From Phytohabitans houttuyneae (GTDB taxonomy: Bacteria; Actinomycetota; Actinomycetes; Mycobacteriales; Micromonosporaceae), in NCBI RefSeq assembly GCF_011764425.1, contig NZ_BLPF01000005.1:62001-126000 (forward strand): 64,000 nt of DNA, in the 5' to 3' direction. This document shows, piece after piece, positions 36,073 through 50,008 of this stretch. The notes beneath the pieces were generated by a model. That model was not told where the DNA came from, made no database searches, and worked only from the letters and a program-made list of their open reading frames with translations. The position numbers were made by a program, and so were the translations under genes. Each line of letters begins with the position of its first letter. The stretch's first letter is position 1.

Positions 36073-36726
36073 CTACCAGCCTCGGGAGCGCCATTCTGGG
36101 AGGTTGGGGCGTTCGGCGCCTAGCGTGCTGTCCTTGCCGTGGCCCGGGTAGAACCAGGTGTCGTCGGGCAGGCGGTCGAAGAGCTTGCGCTCCACGTCGC
36201 CGATCAGTGAGGCGAAGTTTTCCTTGTCACCCCGGGTGTTGCCGACGCCGCCCGGAAAGAGGGAGTCGCCGGTGAAGAGGTGGTGGATGCCCGTCGGGTC
36301 GTTGTAGAGCAGAGCGATCGAGCCCGGCGTGTGGCCGACCAGGTGGATGACCTCAAGGGGGCAGTCGCCCACGGTGATGATGTCTCCATCGTGGACGGTC
36401 TCGGAGGTGACGGGCAGCTCGCCGGCGTCGGCCGCGTGCGCGATCGACCGTGCGCCGGTCTCGGCCACGACGGCCTCCAGGGCGACCCAGTGGTCCATGT
36501 GGCGGTGTGTGGTGACCACAGTGGACAGGCCGTCGTCGCCGATGAGGGAGAGCAGGTGCGGGGCCTCGTTCGCGGCGTCGATCAGCAGGAGCGAGCCGGT
36601 CGCGTTGCAGCGCAACAGGTACGCGTTGTTGTCCATCGGGCCCACCGACACCTTGGTGACGGTGAGCGCGTCCAGCGCGCGGACGTCGGGCGGTCCGCCC
36701 TGGGTTACGTCTCCGGTGTACGGCAT
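36073..36726 (-). CDS. metallo-beta-lactamase-fold hydrolase
   Basis: A 217-residue MBL-fold protein, glyoxalase II-like. The metal-binding motif is VVTTHRHMDHWVALEAV. Further ligands are in LVGHTPGSIALLY, HLFTGDSLFPGGVGN and FYPGHGKDS. The core strand MDNNAYLLRC is typical of the family. Possible substrates include thioesters or mycothiol conjugates; the adjacent upstream gene is a mycothiol-dependent enzyme, supporting a thiol-related role by association only. The gap to that gene is 6 bp. Confidence 0.88.
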   Translation of the reverse strand: MPYTGDVTQGGPPDVRALDALTVTKVSVGPMDNNAYLLRCNATGSLLLIDAANEAPHLLSLIGDDGLSTVVTTHRHMDHWVALEAVVAETGARSIAHAADAGELPVTSETVHDGDIITVGDCPLEVIHLVGHTPGSIALLYNDPTGIHHLFTGDSLFPGGVGNTRGDKENFASLIGDVERKLFDRLPDDTWFYPGHGKDSTLGAERPNLPEWRSRGW

Positions 36727-36732
36727 CGTGCC

Positions 36733-37455
36733 TCAGATCCAGGCGGGTGGTGTGGGCAGGGGGCCTTCGGGCGTGGTGGTGAGGTCCACACCGTACGATC
36801 GGCCGGCCAGCCACGCGGCCAGCTCGAACGCGGGTCCGGCCACCACCGTCGTGTCCTTGTCCGTCGCGCCGATCGTGAGGTCGTGCTCCAGCTCGGTCGG
36901 GCGGAGCACGAGCGGGGTGACGCCGCTGGCGGCACCGAGGTCGGCGACCACCTCGCGGAGCAGGTGCTGGCTGAAGGCGTCCGGCCAGTCGCTCGGCCGG
37001 TAGCCCGCGTCGAGGTCGACGTGGTGCACCTCGACCTCGCGCAGGCGACCCCAGACGCAGGTGGCGGCGGGGGCTTTGCGGCCTCCCGTCCGTTCGATGA
37101 TGGCGCCCCATGCGTCCGCGGGCATCGCCTCGGCCGCCTCGGCGAGTCGGGCGCACGCCGTCCGGAGGTCTTCCAGCTGCTCGGCCAGCGGCCGGGCGGC
37201 GCCCTCCTGGATGCCGGCCTCGCGGGCCTCGGCGCTCGCGTAGCCCGGCGTGCGCACGCCGGTGCGGGCCCAGGTGAGGAGGTTGACGTAGGAGTCGGCG
37301 TTGCGCGCGACGTGGGTGAGCACGTGGCCGCGGGTCCACCCGGGCAGGAGGGAGGGGCCGGCGACGGCGCCGTCGTCCAGGGTCTCCGCGGCGCGGATCA
37401 GGCGGTCGGTGGCGCGGTCGAGCTCGGGCAGGAGTACGAGCGGGTCAGCCGTCAC
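36733..37455 (-). CDS. maleylpyruvate isomerase family mycothiol-dependent enzyme
   Basis: A 240-residue DinB-like four-helix protein with the MDMPI N-terminal domain. The metal-site residues are visible in LLPGWTRGHVLTHVARNAD (His), and in a second helix with REVEVHHVDLDAGY. The C-terminal domain (residues 150-240) is the small family-typical extension. Members use mycothiol, the actinobacterial thiol, for isomerisation or conjugation. It heads a pair with the MBL-fold gene. Confidence 0.88.
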   Translation of the reverse strand: MTADPLVLLPELDRATDRLIRAAETLDDGAVAGPSLLPGWTRGHVLTHVARNADSYVNLLTWARTGVRTPGYASAEAREAGIQEGAARPLAEQLEDLRTACARLAEAAEAMPADAWGAIIERTGGRKAPAATCVWGRLREVEVHHVDLDAGYRPSDWPDAFSQHLLREVVADLGAASGVTPLVLRPTELEHDLTIGATDKDTTVVAGPAFELAAWLAGRSYGVDLTTTPEGPLPTPPAWI

Positions 37456-37504
37456 ACTCCTGACCCTACAGAAATGGCTTTCGCCCCACCCGGTTTGACC
37501 TTAC

Positions 37505-37534
37505 GGTCTGGTATAGAACCGTCTGGTACAGACG
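37505..37534 (+). promoter_or_regulatory. extended -10 promoter with repeated/palindromic operator
   Basis: TGGTATAGA (37509-37517) fits an extended -10 element. It is overlapped by a direct repeat (ggtctggta 37505-37513, cgtctggta 37520-37528). An inverted repeat follows (cgtctg 37520-37525 with cagacg 37529-37534). This resembles a TetR-type operator, yet no TetR gene is present. A TTGACC at 37495 is too close to serve as -35. Confidence 0.4.
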
Positions 37535-37570
37535 CGTCACGACGAGCCCGAGGAGAGGAGGTGGGGAGCC

Positions 37571-37606
37571 ATGACTGTCCTCGCCTCACGTTGCTCGAGT
37601 TTCTGA
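37571..37606 (+). CDS. possible 11-residue leader peptide upstream of rsgA
   Basis: A short frame MTVLASRCSSF with a strong purine-rich AGGAGGTGGGGAG immediately before its ATG, ending 27 bp before rsgA. The ribosome binding site is better than that of rsgA itself. It could be a regulatory leader, a remnant of a lost gene, or chance. Confidence 0.3.
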   Translation: MTVLASRCSSF

Positions 37607-37633
37607 GTCTCCACTCACCAAAGGGTTGTACCG

Positions 37634-38689
37634 ATGACGTTTGATCTTGCGTCCCTGGGTTGGGACGCCAACTACTCCCTGCCCGCGGACGGCCTCGCCG
37701 AGCCCGGCCGGGTCGTGCGGGTGGACCGCGGGGTCTGCACGGTGCTCTGCGCGTCCGGCACTGTGCGGGCGAGCCTCGCCGGCGCCATCCTCGCGGCGGC
37801 CGGCGCCGACCCGGTCAACCTGCCGTGCGCGGGCGACTGGGTGACTGTGCGCACGTGGCCCGATGACCGGATCACCGTCGAGGCGGTGCTGCCACGGCGT
37901 ACCGCCATCGTTCGCCGCACCGCCGACAAGGACTCGGTGGGCCAGGTGCTCGCCGCCAACGTCGACGCGGCCGCCGTGGTCGAGCCGATGCACCCCGCGC
38001 CCGACGTGGGCCGCATCGAGCGGCTGCTGGCGCTCGCGTGGGAGTCGGGCGCGCAGCCCGTGGTGGTACTCACGAAATGTGACCTCGCGGCCGACCCGGA
38101 CGCGGTGGTCACGGAGGTCGCGCAGGTCGCGCCCGGTGTTGATGTCCTGGCGGTCAGCGCGCAGCGGGGGGACGGCCTAGCGGCGCTCGCGCCGCTCGTC
38201 GCGTCCGGCCGCACGCTCGCGCTCCTCGGCCCTTCCGGTGCGGGCAAGTCGACGCTGGTCAACGCGCTCGCCGGTGCGGTGGTGATGGGCACGCAGACGA
38301 TCCGGCGGGTCGATGGCAAGGGGCGGCACACGACCACGTACCGGGCGTTGATCCCGATTCCGGACGGTGGTGCCGTGCTGGACACGCCGGGCATCCGGGC
38401 GGTCGGCCTCCTCGACGCGGAGGAGGGCCTGGACCGGGCGTTCGCCGACGTGGCCGACCTGGCCGCGACCTGCCGGTTCGGGGACTGCCGGCACGAGGAG
38501 GAGCCGGGCTGCGCGGTGCGCGCGGCGTTGGAGGCGGGAGATCTCGCACCGCGACGGTACGAGAGCTGGCAGAAGCTGCAGCGCGAAATCGCGTACGAGA
38601 TGCGGCGCAAGGACGCGCGCCTGCAGGCCGAGCAGCGGGCGGTGTGGAAGCGGATCCACAAGGAGGTACGCGGCCGCAACCGCCCGTGA
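37634..38689 (+). CDS. rsgA: small ribosomal subunit biogenesis GTPase RsgA
   Basis: A 351-residue circularly permuted GTPase. An N-terminal OB fold (residues 20-100) is followed by the G4 motif VLTKCDL, then G1 [16 protein letters not shown] and G3 VLDTPGIR, in the permuted order. A C-terminal zinc motif follows ([14 protein letters not shown]). RsgA helps late 30S subunit maturation. The start has AAAGGG eight bases upstream. It is alone on its transcript with a possible leader peptide. Confidence 0.93.
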   Translation: MTFDLASLGWDANYSLPADGLAEPGRVVRVDRGVCTVLCASGTVRASLAGAILAAAGADPVNLPCAGDWVTVRTWPDDRITVEAVLPRRTAIVRRTADKDSVGQVLAANVDAAAVVEPMHPAPDVGRIERLLALAWESGAQPVVVLTKCDLAADPDAVVTEVAQVAPGVDVLAVSAQRGDGLAALAPLVASGRTLALLGPSGAGKSTLVNALAGAVVMGTQTIRRVDGKGRHTTTYRALIPIPDGGAVLDTPGIRAVGLLDAEEGLDRAFADVADLAATCRFGDCRHEEEPGCAVRAALEAGDLAPRRYESWQKLQREIAYEMRRKDARLQAEQRAVWKRIHKEVRGRNRP

Positions 38690-38789
38690 GAGTGGTCTTG
38701 AGCTGCGGGAATGCGGCGGCGCGGGAAAGTGTCATACCGGGGGTCTAGAGTCGTTGCGGCAGTCTGGACGTTCTCCCCGGGGGCAAAGA

Positions 38790-41933
<3,144 letters not shown>

Positions 41934-41952
41934 GGCCGCATCGCCCCCTGTT

Positions 41953-41977
41953 GGTGACGTGGAGTTACCACGTCGCC
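41953..41977 (+). terminator. hairpin after uvrA
   Basis: A ten-pair stem (ggtgacgtgg with ccacgtcgcc, one G-T pair) and a five-base loop, 20 bp after the uvrA stop. It is a likely terminator. The rest of the gap to 42249 contains a GC-rich hairpin (ggccgcggccggcctggccg near 42203) and otherwise nothing I can assign. Confidence 0.6.
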
Positions 41978-42249
41978 GCCGCCATGCGCTGGCGCCGTCC
42001 TGCCGTGTGCGCACCCTCGCGGTCGGTAACGGATAGACGGTCGTGGGTTTATCGTGATCTTGTGGGGAAAATGTTGAGCCTTTGACCAGTTTGTCGGATG
42101 CTGCCTGAGCAGGGATTGTTCGGTCACGTTTGGCCGTGGGTGGGGGCGATCCGGGGTGCCGGATGAACCGGAGCGGCGGGCGACTCGTGTGTACTGACGT
42201 GGCCGCGGCCGGCCTGGCCGCGGTGGGCCGAAGACAGGAAGGGTGAGGT

Positions 42250-42726
42250 ATGAGCGAGGAACAGGCGGTGACGCAATCGGGGGTGACCACCCGCCGGGCG
42301 CTGCTGGCGGGCGCGGGAGCCATCGGCACGACCGCGGTACTGGCGGCGTGCGGCACCGACCCCGACGAGGACACCTCCTCCTCCGGCACCCAGTCGAACG
42401 GCGGGAGTGACCCATCGGCGGGCGCTGGTGACACCGGTGGTGGTGCGCTCACCCAGACCAGCAAGGTGCCGGTCGGGGGCGGGGCGATCATCACGGCGTC
42501 CAGCGTCGTGGTGACGCAGCCGACCGAGGGTGAGTTCAAGTGCTTCAGCTCGACGTGTACGCACCAGGGGTGTCCGGTGACCGGCGTCGAGGGCGGGACG
42601 ATCAACTGCAACTGCCACGGCAGTAAGTTTTCGATTACGGACGGCTCGGTGAAAAACGGCCCGGCCTCCAAGCCGCTGACCGAGAAGCAGATCAAGGTCG
42701 ACGGGGAAAACATCACGCTCGTGTGA
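42250..42726 (+). CDS. Rieske (2Fe-2S) protein, Tat-exported lipoprotein
   Basis: A 158-residue protein. The N-terminus carries a twin-arginine signal ([15 protein letters not shown]) followed by a lipobox (LAAC), so it is probably folded in the cytoplasm, exported by Tat and lipid-anchored. A low-complexity Ser/Gly/Asp linker follows (residues 37-68). The Rieske cluster ligands are CTHQGC and CNCHGSKF. It is much shorter than the cytochrome bc1 Rieske subunit and stands alone, so its redox partner is unknown. GGAAGGGTGAGG precedes the ATG. Confidence 0.9.
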   Translation: MSEEQAVTQSGVTTRRALLAGAGAIGTTAVLAACGTDPDEDTSSSGTQSNGGSDPSAGAGDTGGGALTQTSKVPVGGGAIITASSVVVTQPTEGEFKCFSSTCTHQGCPVTGVEGGTINCNCHGSKFSITDGSVKNGPASKPLTEKQIKVDGENITLV

Positions 42727-42787
42727 CACCACGCCGGCCGGCCCGCGCCTCGCGAGATTGACAGAGGCGCGGGCTAGGCTTTTTCGC

Positions 42788-45520
42788 GTGGCAGACCCCT
42801 CTACTTACCGTCCGGCGCCCGGCACCATCCCGGACGCCCCGGGGGTCTACCGGTTTCGTGACGCGAGCGGGCGGGTCATCTATGTCGGCAAGGCGAAGAG
42901 CCTCCGCAGCCGCCTGAATTCGTACTTCGGCGACCTGTGGCACCTGCACCAGCGCACTCAGCAGATGGTGACGACGGCGTCCTCCGTCGACTGGGTCACG
43001 GTGGGCAGTGAGGTCGAGGCGCTCCAGCTGGAGTACTCCTGGATCAAGGAGTTCGACCCCCGCTTCAACGTGAAGTACCGCGACGACAAGTCGTACCCCT
43101 ATCTCGCTGTCACGCTCGACGAGGAGTACCCGCGTCTGCAGGTCATGCGGGGGGCCAAGCGCAAGGGTGTGCGCTACTTCGGGCCGTACTCGCATGCGTG
43201 GGCGATCCGCGAGACGCTGGACCTTCTCCTGCGCGTCTTCCCGGCGCGGACCTGTTCTTCCGGGGTTTTCAAGCGGGCCGGCCAGATCGGGCGGCCCTGC
43301 CTGCTCGGCGACATCGGCAAGTGCTCGGCGCCCTGCGTGGGGCGGGTGTCGGCGGAGGAGCACCGCGCGATCGTCGAGGAGTTCTGCGACTTCATGGCGG
43401 GCCGCACCGAGACGATGGTCAAGCGGCTGGAGCGGGAGATGATGGCCGCGTCGGAGCGGCTGGAGTTCGAGCTCGCCGCCCGCCTGCGCGACGACGTGGT
43501 GGCCCTGCGGCGGGCGCTGGAAAAGCAGGCGGTGGTCTTCGGCGACGGGACGGACGCCGACGTGGTGGCGTTCGCGGAGGATCCGCTGGAGGCCGCGGTG
43601 CAGGTCTTCCACGTGCGCGGCGGGCGGATCCGCGGCCAGCGCGGCTGGGTCGTGGAAAAGGTCGAGGATCTGAGCACGGGCGACCTGGTGCACCACTTCT
43701 GCAGCCAGGTGTACGGCGGGGCGCAGGGCGAAGGCGACGTCCCCCGCGAGCTGCTCGTCCCCGCGCTGCCACCGGACGCGGACGCGCTCGCCGACTGGTT
43801 GAGCCAGCACCGCGGGAGCCGCGTGCAGCTGCGCGTGCCGCAGCGGGGCGACAAGAAGGCGTTGCTGGAGACCGTCGCGCGCAACGCGGCCGAGGCGCTC
43901 ACCCGCCACAAGCTGCGCCGCTCGGGCGACCTCACCACGCGCAGCAAGGCCCTTGAGGAGATCGCCGAGGCGCTCGACATGTCCACCGCGCCACTGCGCA
44001 TCGAGTGCTACGACGTCTCGCAGATCCAGGGCACCGACGTGGTGGCGAGCATGGTGGTCTTCGAGGACGGGCTGCCCCGCAAGAGCGAATACCGCAGGTT
44101 CGCGGTGCGCGGCGCCACGGACGACCTGTCGGCCTTGTCGGAGGTGCTGCGCCGCAGGTTCGCACGGTACCTGGAGGCGCGCGCGTCGATGGGCGAGCTG
44201 GACGCCGAGGAGGCGGAGGACCCGGAGCGGCCGGGCATCGACCCGACGACGGGGAGGCCACGCAAGTTCGCGTACCCGCCTCAGCTCGTCGTCGTCGACG
44301 GTGGCCAGCCCCAGGTCAACGCGGCCGCCGCGGTCCTCGCCGACCTGGGCATCGACGACGTGGCACTTTGCGGGCTGGCCAAGCGGCTGGAGGAGGTGTG
44401 GCTGCCGTCCTCTGCCGATGGCGCGGGCGACTTCCCGGTGATCCTGCCGCGCGCCTCGGAGGGCCTCTACATGTTGCAGCGCCTGCGCGACGAGGCCCAC
44501 CGCTTCGCGATCGCCTTCCACCGGGAGCGCCGCTCGAAGCGGATGACGGTGTCCAGTTTGGACTCCATCCCGGGGCTGGGCGAGGTGCGGCGCAAGGCGT
44601 TGCTGCGCCACTTCGGCTCACTGAAGCGGCTGGGTGCGGCAACCCCCGACGAGATCGCCGAGGTGCCCGGCATCGGCCGCCGCACAGCGGAGGCGATCGT
44701 CGAGGCACTGGGCGGGACGGCGGCGGCGGGCAGCGTCTCGGGCCCGGCGACCGAGCCGGCGCCAGGTCAGGCCACTGAGCTGGACGGGGCGGTGGAGCCA
44801 GGCGCGGCGTCCGATGGTGGCGCGGCGTCCGATGTGGGCGCGGCGTCCGCTGGTGGCGCGGCGTCCGCTGGTGGCGCGGCGTCCGAGCTGGGTTCGGCCA
44901 CCGTGTTAGGGCAGGCGACTGAGCTGGGCGGGGCGGTTGAGCCGGCCGCCGCTGGCGCCGCCAGTGAGCGGGATGGGGCAGTTGAGCGCGGTGCCGCCCC
45001 CGAGCCGGGCGCCGACATCGAGCCGACCGCGGCCAGCCAGCCTGGTGCGGCGACCGGGTCGGGCTCCGTCACCGAGCCCGGCGCCGTTACCGAGCCAGCC
45101 GACGTTAGCGAGCCGAGCGCGACCAGCGAGCCTGGTGCCGCCACCGAGCCTGGCGCGGCGAGCGAGCCTGGCGCGGCGTCTGAGCTTGGTCCGGTCACCG
45201 CGCTGGGTCCGGCGACCGAGCCCGACCGGGCGGATGAGCCGCGCGCAGCCACCGGGCCGGACGCGGCGCCTGCACTGGGCCCGGTTACCGAACTGGGTCC
45301 GGCCACCGAGGCCGGCGCGGCCGTCGAGCCAGGCCGAGCCACGAAGCCTGGCGCGGCTACGGAGCTGCGTCCGGCAGCTGAGCCGGGCGCGATGATCGAG
45401 CCAGGCCGAGCCACCGAGTCTGGCGCGGCCACCGAGCTGGGTCCGGCGGTCGAGTCAGGTCCGGCGGTCGAGCCAGAATCCGCTACCGACTCGGCGCCTG
45501 CTGGGCCACCTCGGGCCTAA
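42788..45520 (+). CDS. uvrC: excinuclease ABC subunit C with long repeat tail
   Basis: A 910-residue protein, against about 600-700 for usual UvrC. Core: GIY-YIG nuclease ([20 protein letters not shown]), UVR motif ([16 protein letters not shown]), the RNase H-like endonuclease domain ([20 protein letters not shown]) and tandem helix-hairpin-helix ([16 protein letters not shown] near residue 630). From about residue 650 a 260-residue tail of degenerate hexapeptides follows, such as [12 protein letters not shown] and TELGPA. The core is complete, so incision activity should be intact; the tail is probably disordered. GTG 42788 is the family-typical start. First gene of the uvrC-rapZ-yvcK-whiA order. 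Confidence 0.95.
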   Translation: MADPSTYRPAPGTIPDAPGVYRFRDASGRVIYVGKAKSLRSRLNSYFGDLWHLHQRTQQMVTTASSVDWVTVGSEVEALQLEYSWIKEFDPRFNVKYRDDKSYPYLAVTLDEEYPRLQVMRGAKRKGVRYFGPYSHAWAIRETLDLLLRVFPARTCSSGVFKRAGQIGRPCLLGDIGKCSAPCVGRVSAEEHRAIVEEFCDFMAGRTETMVKRLEREMMAASERLEFELAARLRDDVVALRRALEKQAVVFGDGTDADVVAFAEDPLEAAVQVFHVRGGRIRGQRGWVVEKVEDLSTGDLVHHFCSQVYGGAQGEGDVPRELLVPALPPDADALADWLSQHRGSRVQLRVPQRGDKKALLETVARNAAEALTRHKLRRSGDLTTRSKALEEIAEALDMSTAPLRIECYDVSQIQGTDVVASMVVFEDGLPRKSEYRRFAVRGATDDLSALSEVLRRRFARYLEARASMGELDAEEAEDPERPGIDPTTGRPRKFAYPPQLVVVDGGQPQVNAAAAVLADLGIDDVALCGLAKRLEEVWLPSSADGAGDFPVILPRASEGLYMLQRLRDEAHRFAIAFHRERRSKRMTVSSLDSIPGLGEVRRKALLRHFGSLKRLGAATPDEIAEVPGIGRRTAEAIVEALGGTAAAGSVSGPATEPAPGQATELDGAVEPGAASDGGAASDVGAASAGGAASAGGAASELGSATVLGQATELGGAVEPAAAGAASERDGAVERGAAPEPGADIEPTAASQPGAATGSGSVTEPGAVTEPADVSEPSATSEPGAATEPGAASEPGAASELGPVTALGPATEPDRADEPRAATGPDAAPALGPVTELGPATEAGAAVEPGRATKPGAATELRPAAEPGAMIEPGRATESGAATELGPAVESGPAVEPESATDSAPAGPPRA
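44760..45500 (+). repeat. 18-bp-period minisatellite in the 3' part of uvrC
   Basis: About forty degenerate copies of an 18-bp unit encode hexapeptides of the form [TSV]-E-[PL]-G-[APR]-[AV]. The frame is maintained for 740 bp, implying some selection or recent expansion. Confidence 0.85.
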
Positions 45521-46038
45521 ACCCAGGTCGCTGGCGGCCGCTCGGTTGATCGCGACCACGCGGCCTGAGCCTCCGAGCCGGGCGGGACTACGGAACCAGG
45601 CCGAATCACCGAAGCAGGTCCGAGCGATCGAGCCAGGCGGGGTGACCGAGCCGGGATCCGCCACTGACTCGGCGCCTGCTGGGCGGCTTCGGGCCTGAAC
45701 CCGGTCGCTGGCGACGGCGTTTGGTTTGACGGGACCAGGCAGGCTGAGCCGTCGTGCGGGGCTGAGCCGCCGAGCCAAGCCCAGCGATCGAGCCGCGCGG
45801 GGTGCCCGAGCCGGGACCCGGCGCCGCTGGGCCACCTCGGGCCTGAGCCCTGGCCGCGACCAGGCGCGGAGGGTGAGGCCGCGGGAGCAACGGTCCGGAC
45901 CACGACGGGCGTCGCGGTAGCTCGCATCTGCGGGGATTTGAAGCGGAGCCGGCGGGAAGTGCGGAGGGTGACGATCGGGCGGGCAGACCCGGCCGTGCCG
46001 CCGGGGCGGGCGGTGGCCGGAGCGCCTAGGATTCTCTG
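45521..46038. repeat. gene-free stretch of decayed copies of the uvrC 3' end
   Basis: The segment spanning the uvrC stop (gactcggcgcctgctgggcc from 45488) recurs at 45666 and in more diverged form at 45816, each followed by cgggcctga or cgggcctaa and similar flanks. The 18-bp periodicity also continues past the stop. The dispersed element at 45866-45931 closes the stretch. No independent gene is visible. Confidence 0.75.
45866..45931. repeat. dispersed repeat, copy 2 of 2
   Basis: Same element as at 511-576, sharing 38 identical bases and then diverging gradually. It lies between the decayed uvrC-end copies and rapZ. Confidence 0.8.
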
Positions 46039-46929
46039 GTGCACGACGACTCCAGCGCGCCTCCCGACGACGACACCGAGCTGGTGGTGGTGACCGGCGT
46101 CTCCGGCGGCGGTCGCAGCACCGTGGCCAGGGCGCTGGAAAACGTTGGCTTCTACGTGGTCGACAACCTGCCGCAGGCTCTCATGCTGGACATGGCCGAG
46201 CTGGCGCAGAAGGCGGGCGGCGCGGCGCAGCACACCGCGATGGTGCTTGATGTGCGCAGCCGCGCGTTTTCTACGGACCTGGTGGGCGCGATCAACGCGC
46301 TCAAGGAGCGTGGGTTCCACCCTCGCGTGGTGTTCGTCGACGCGGACGACGAGGTGCTGATCCGGCGGTTTGAGAGCGTGCGGCGTTCGCATCCGTTGCA
46401 GGGTGACGGGCGGCTCGCGGACGGCATCGCGGCGGAGCGGAAGCTGCTGGAGGAGGCGCGCGACCACGCCGACGTGATCATTGATACCAGCCACCTCAAC
46501 GTCAATCAGCTGCGGCGGCGGGTGGAGGAGCTGTTTGGCGGGGAGGACGCGCGGCGGCTGCGGGTGACGGTGCTCTCGTTCGGCTTCAAGTACGGGCTGC
46601 CGCAGGACGCCGACTTCGTGCTGGACGCGCGCTTCCTGCCCAACCCCTACTGGGTGCCGGAGCTGCGCGAGCACAACGGCCAGGAGGAGGCCGTCAGCGA
46701 CTACGTGCTGGGGCAGCCGGGGGCGGGCGAGTTCGTCGCCACGTACGCCAATCTGGTGGGTGCCACCGCGCCGGGCTTCGAGCGTGAAGGTAAGCGGTAC
46801 CTGACGGTCGCGGTCGGCTGCACGGGTGGAAAGCACCGCAGCGTGGCAATCGCCGAGGAGTTGGCCGACCGGCTGCGGCAGGCGCGCATCTCCGCCCACG
46901 CGCAGCACCGGGACCTGGGGCGAGAATGA
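46039..46929 (+). CDS. rapZ: RNase adapter RapZ / YvcJ nucleotide-binding protein
   Basis: A 296-residue P-loop protein. The Walker A-like motif reads VVTGVSGGGRSTVARAL, with Arg where the classical Lys stands, as I recall for actinobacterial members. Conserved stretches are FYVVDNLPQALM, IDTSHLNVNQLRRRV, LSFGFKYGLPQDADFVLD and the C-terminal VGCTGGKHRSVAIAEELA. In E. coli RapZ tunes amino-sugar synthesis; in Gram-positives the nucleotide-binding homologue is linked to cell-envelope metabolism. Its 3' end overlaps yvcK (ATGA), in the conserved actinobacterial order. Confidence 0.93.
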   Translation: MHDDSSAPPDDDTELVVVTGVSGGGRSTVARALENVGFYVVDNLPQALMLDMAELAQKAGGAAQHTAMVLDVRSRAFSTDLVGAINALKERGFHPRVVFVDADDEVLIRRFESVRRSHPLQGDGRLADGIAAERKLLEEARDHADVIIDTSHLNVNQLRRRVEELFGGEDARRLRVTVLSFGFKYGLPQDADFVLDARFLPNPYWVPELREHNGQEEAVSDYVLGQPGAGEFVATYANLVGATAPGFEREGKRYLTVAVGCTGGKHRSVAIAEELADRLRQARISAHAQHRDLGRE

Positions 46930-47867
46930 ACGTGGTCGCATTCGGTGGGGGCCATGGGCTCGCCGCCTCGCTGCGGGCGTTGCGCCGGTGCCAGGGTGAC
47001 CTCGACCTCAACATCACCGCGGTCGTCACGGTGGGTGACGACGGTGGGTCGAGTGGGCGGCTGCGGGCCGAGCGGGGGGCGCTGCCGCCGGGCGATCTGC
47101 GCCAGGCGCTGGCCGCTCTCTCCGCGCCGGACTCCGCGTCCACCGCCGACCTCTTTCAGCACCGCTTCCGCCCGCCCGGGCCGCTGACCGGCCACACCGT
47201 GGGAAACCTCGTGCTGCTCGGCCTCATGGAGCTGCTCGGCGACCCGGTGACCGCGCTCGACCACGCCGCCGCGATGGTGGGCGCCGCCGGGCGGGTGCTG
47301 CCGATGTCGTGCGAGCCGCTCGGCATCGAGGCGGAGGTGCAGGGCGCGGACCCGTCGGTACCCGATGACGTGCTGACCGTGCGCGGGCAGCACGCCGTCG
47401 CGGTGACCCGGGGGCGCGTGCTGTCGGTGCGGCTGACGCCGGTCGAGGCGGTGGCGTGCCCGGACGCGGTCGCGGCCATCGCGGAGGCCGACTGGTTGAT
47501 CTTCGGGCCGGGCAGCTGGTACACGAGCGTGATCCCGCACCTGCTCATGCCCGGCCTGGCCGCCGCGATCGTCGCCAGCCCCGCCCGCCGCCTGGTCACC
47601 CTCAACCTCGCGGAGGAGAAGGAGACCCTCGGGCTGTCGGTGGCCGGTCACCTGGCGGCCCTGCGCTGGTACCTGCCCGAACTGAAAATCGACACGGTCA
47701 TCGCGGACGAGAAGGCCGTAGGCGACCCCGAACCCGTCCGCCATGCGGCAGAATCGCTGGGTGCGCGGCTCACCCTCGCCCCTGTGGCGATGTCCGACGG
47801 CAGCGCTCGACACGATCCGGCGGCGCTCGGCGCCGCACTGGTGCCTGTCTTGGGCGCCGGTCGTTAG
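46926..47867 (+). CDS. yvcK: YvcK/CuvA family gluconeogenesis and envelope factor
   Basis: A 313-residue CofD-like protein. It begins MNVVAFGGGHGLAASLRAL, then TVGDDGGSSGRLRAERG and PPGDLRQALAAL; later motifs are GHTVGNLVLLGLMELLGD and FGPGSWYTSVIPHLL. YvcK proteins bind UDP-sugars and affect peptidoglycan synthesis and growth on gluconeogenic carbon sources. Translationally coupled to rapZ; whiA follows after 43 bp. Confidence 0.93.
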   Translation: MNVVAFGGGHGLAASLRALRRCQGDLDLNITAVVTVGDDGGSSGRLRAERGALPPGDLRQALAALSAPDSASTADLFQHRFRPPGPLTGHTVGNLVLLGLMELLGDPVTALDHAAAMVGAAGRVLPMSCEPLGIEAEVQGADPSVPDDVLTVRGQHAVAVTRGRVLSVRLTPVEAVACPDAVAAIAEADWLIFGPGSWYTSVIPHLLMPGLAAAIVASPARRLVTLNLAEEKETLGLSVAGHLAALRWYLPELKIDTVIADEKAVGDPEPVRHAAESLGARLTLAPVAMSDGSARHDPAALGAALVPVLGAGR

Positions 47868-47910
47868 TCACAACTGAAGCACTCGCAACTGTCCAGGAGA
47901 TGACGACGAG

Positions 47911-48891
47911 ATGGCTATGACGGCGGCTGTCAAGGACGAGCTGAGCCGGGTCGACGTGCCAAAGCCGTGTTGCCGCCGATCGGAGATGGCCGCCCTGCTC
48001 CGTTTTGCGGGCGGCCTGCACATCGTCTCCGGCCGGGTTGTCGTGGAGGCCGAGCTGGACACCGGCGCGGTCGCCCGACGACTTCGGCGCGAGGTGGCCG
48101 AGGTTTACGGGTACCCGAGCGAGATTCACGTTCTCGCCTCGGGTGGGCTGCGCAAGGGCAGCCACTACATCGTGCGTGTGGTCAAGGACGGCGAGGCGCT
48201 GGCCCGCCAGACCGGCCTGCTCGACGTGCGCGGCCGGCCGGTGCGCGGCCTCCCGCCGCACGTGGTCTCGGCCGGCGTGTGCTGCGCGGTCTCCGCGTGG
48301 CGCGGCGCGTTCATGGCGCACGGCTCGCTGACCGAGCCGGGCCGCTCGTGCGCGCTGGAGATCACCAGCCCGGGGCCGGAGTCGGCGCTCGCGCTGGTCG
48401 GCGCCGCGCGGCGGATCGGCGTCAGCGCCAAGCAGCGCGAGGTGCGCGGGGTCGACCGCGTGGTGGTCAAGGACGGCGACGCGATCGCCGCGCTGCTCAC
48501 CCGCATCGGCGCGCACTCCAGCGTGCTGGCGTGGGAGGAGCGGCGGGTGCGGCGCGAGGTGCGCGCCACGGCCAACCGCCTGGCCAACTTCGACGACGCC
48601 AACCTGCGGCGCAGCGCCCGGGCCGCGGTGGCGGCGGCCGCCCGGGTCACCCGCGCTCTGGAGATCCTGGCGGAGGACGCGCCCAACCACCTGACAAGTG
48701 CCGGCCAGCTCCGCTTGGAGCACCGTCAAGCCTCGCTCGAAGAGCTCGGTGCGCTCGCGGACCCACCGCTGACGAAGGACGCCATCGCGGGGCGGATCCG
48801 TCGCCTTCTGGCATTGGCCGACAAGCGCGCCCGCGATCTGGGAATCCCCGACACTGAGGCGGCCGTCACACCCGAAATGCTCGTCGGATAA
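47911..48891 (+). CDS. whiA: sporulation regulator WhiA
   Basis: A 326-residue protein. The N-terminal half is the LAGLIDADG homing-endonuclease-like fold ([40 protein letters not shown]) without the acidic nuclease residues; the C-terminal half is a helix-turn-helix DNA-binding domain ([20 protein letters not shown] then [18 protein letters not shown]). WhiA works with WhiB to switch on sporulation septation in Streptomyces and is conserved across Gram-positives. Confidence 0.95.
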   Translation: MAMTAAVKDELSRVDVPKPCCRRSEMAALLRFAGGLHIVSGRVVVEAELDTGAVARRLRREVAEVYGYPSEIHVLASGGLRKGSHYIVRVVKDGEALARQTGLLDVRGRPVRGLPPHVVSAGVCCAVSAWRGAFMAHGSLTEPGRSCALEITSPGPESALALVGAARRIGVSAKQREVRGVDRVVVKDGDAIAALLTRIGAHSSVLAWEERRVRREVRATANRLANFDDANLRRSARAAVAAAARVTRALEILAEDAPNHLTSAGQLRLEHRQASLEELGALADPPLTKDAIAGRIRRLLALADKRARDLGIPDTEAAVTPEMLVG

Positions 48892-48970
48892 AGCCTGGGA
48901 GCAGGTCACCCCGGGCCAAGTCCAGGACGGCGGCTCCGATACTGTCAGAAGCGGCGACGAGGCCGAATGA

Positions 48971-50007
<1,037 letters not shown>

Positions 50008-50008
<1 letters not shown>

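Noticed and set aside
44760-45500. Possible CRISPR array because of many short regular repeats in uvrC
   Set aside because: The units are contiguous 18-bp degenerate codon repeats without spacers and encode a continuous peptide.
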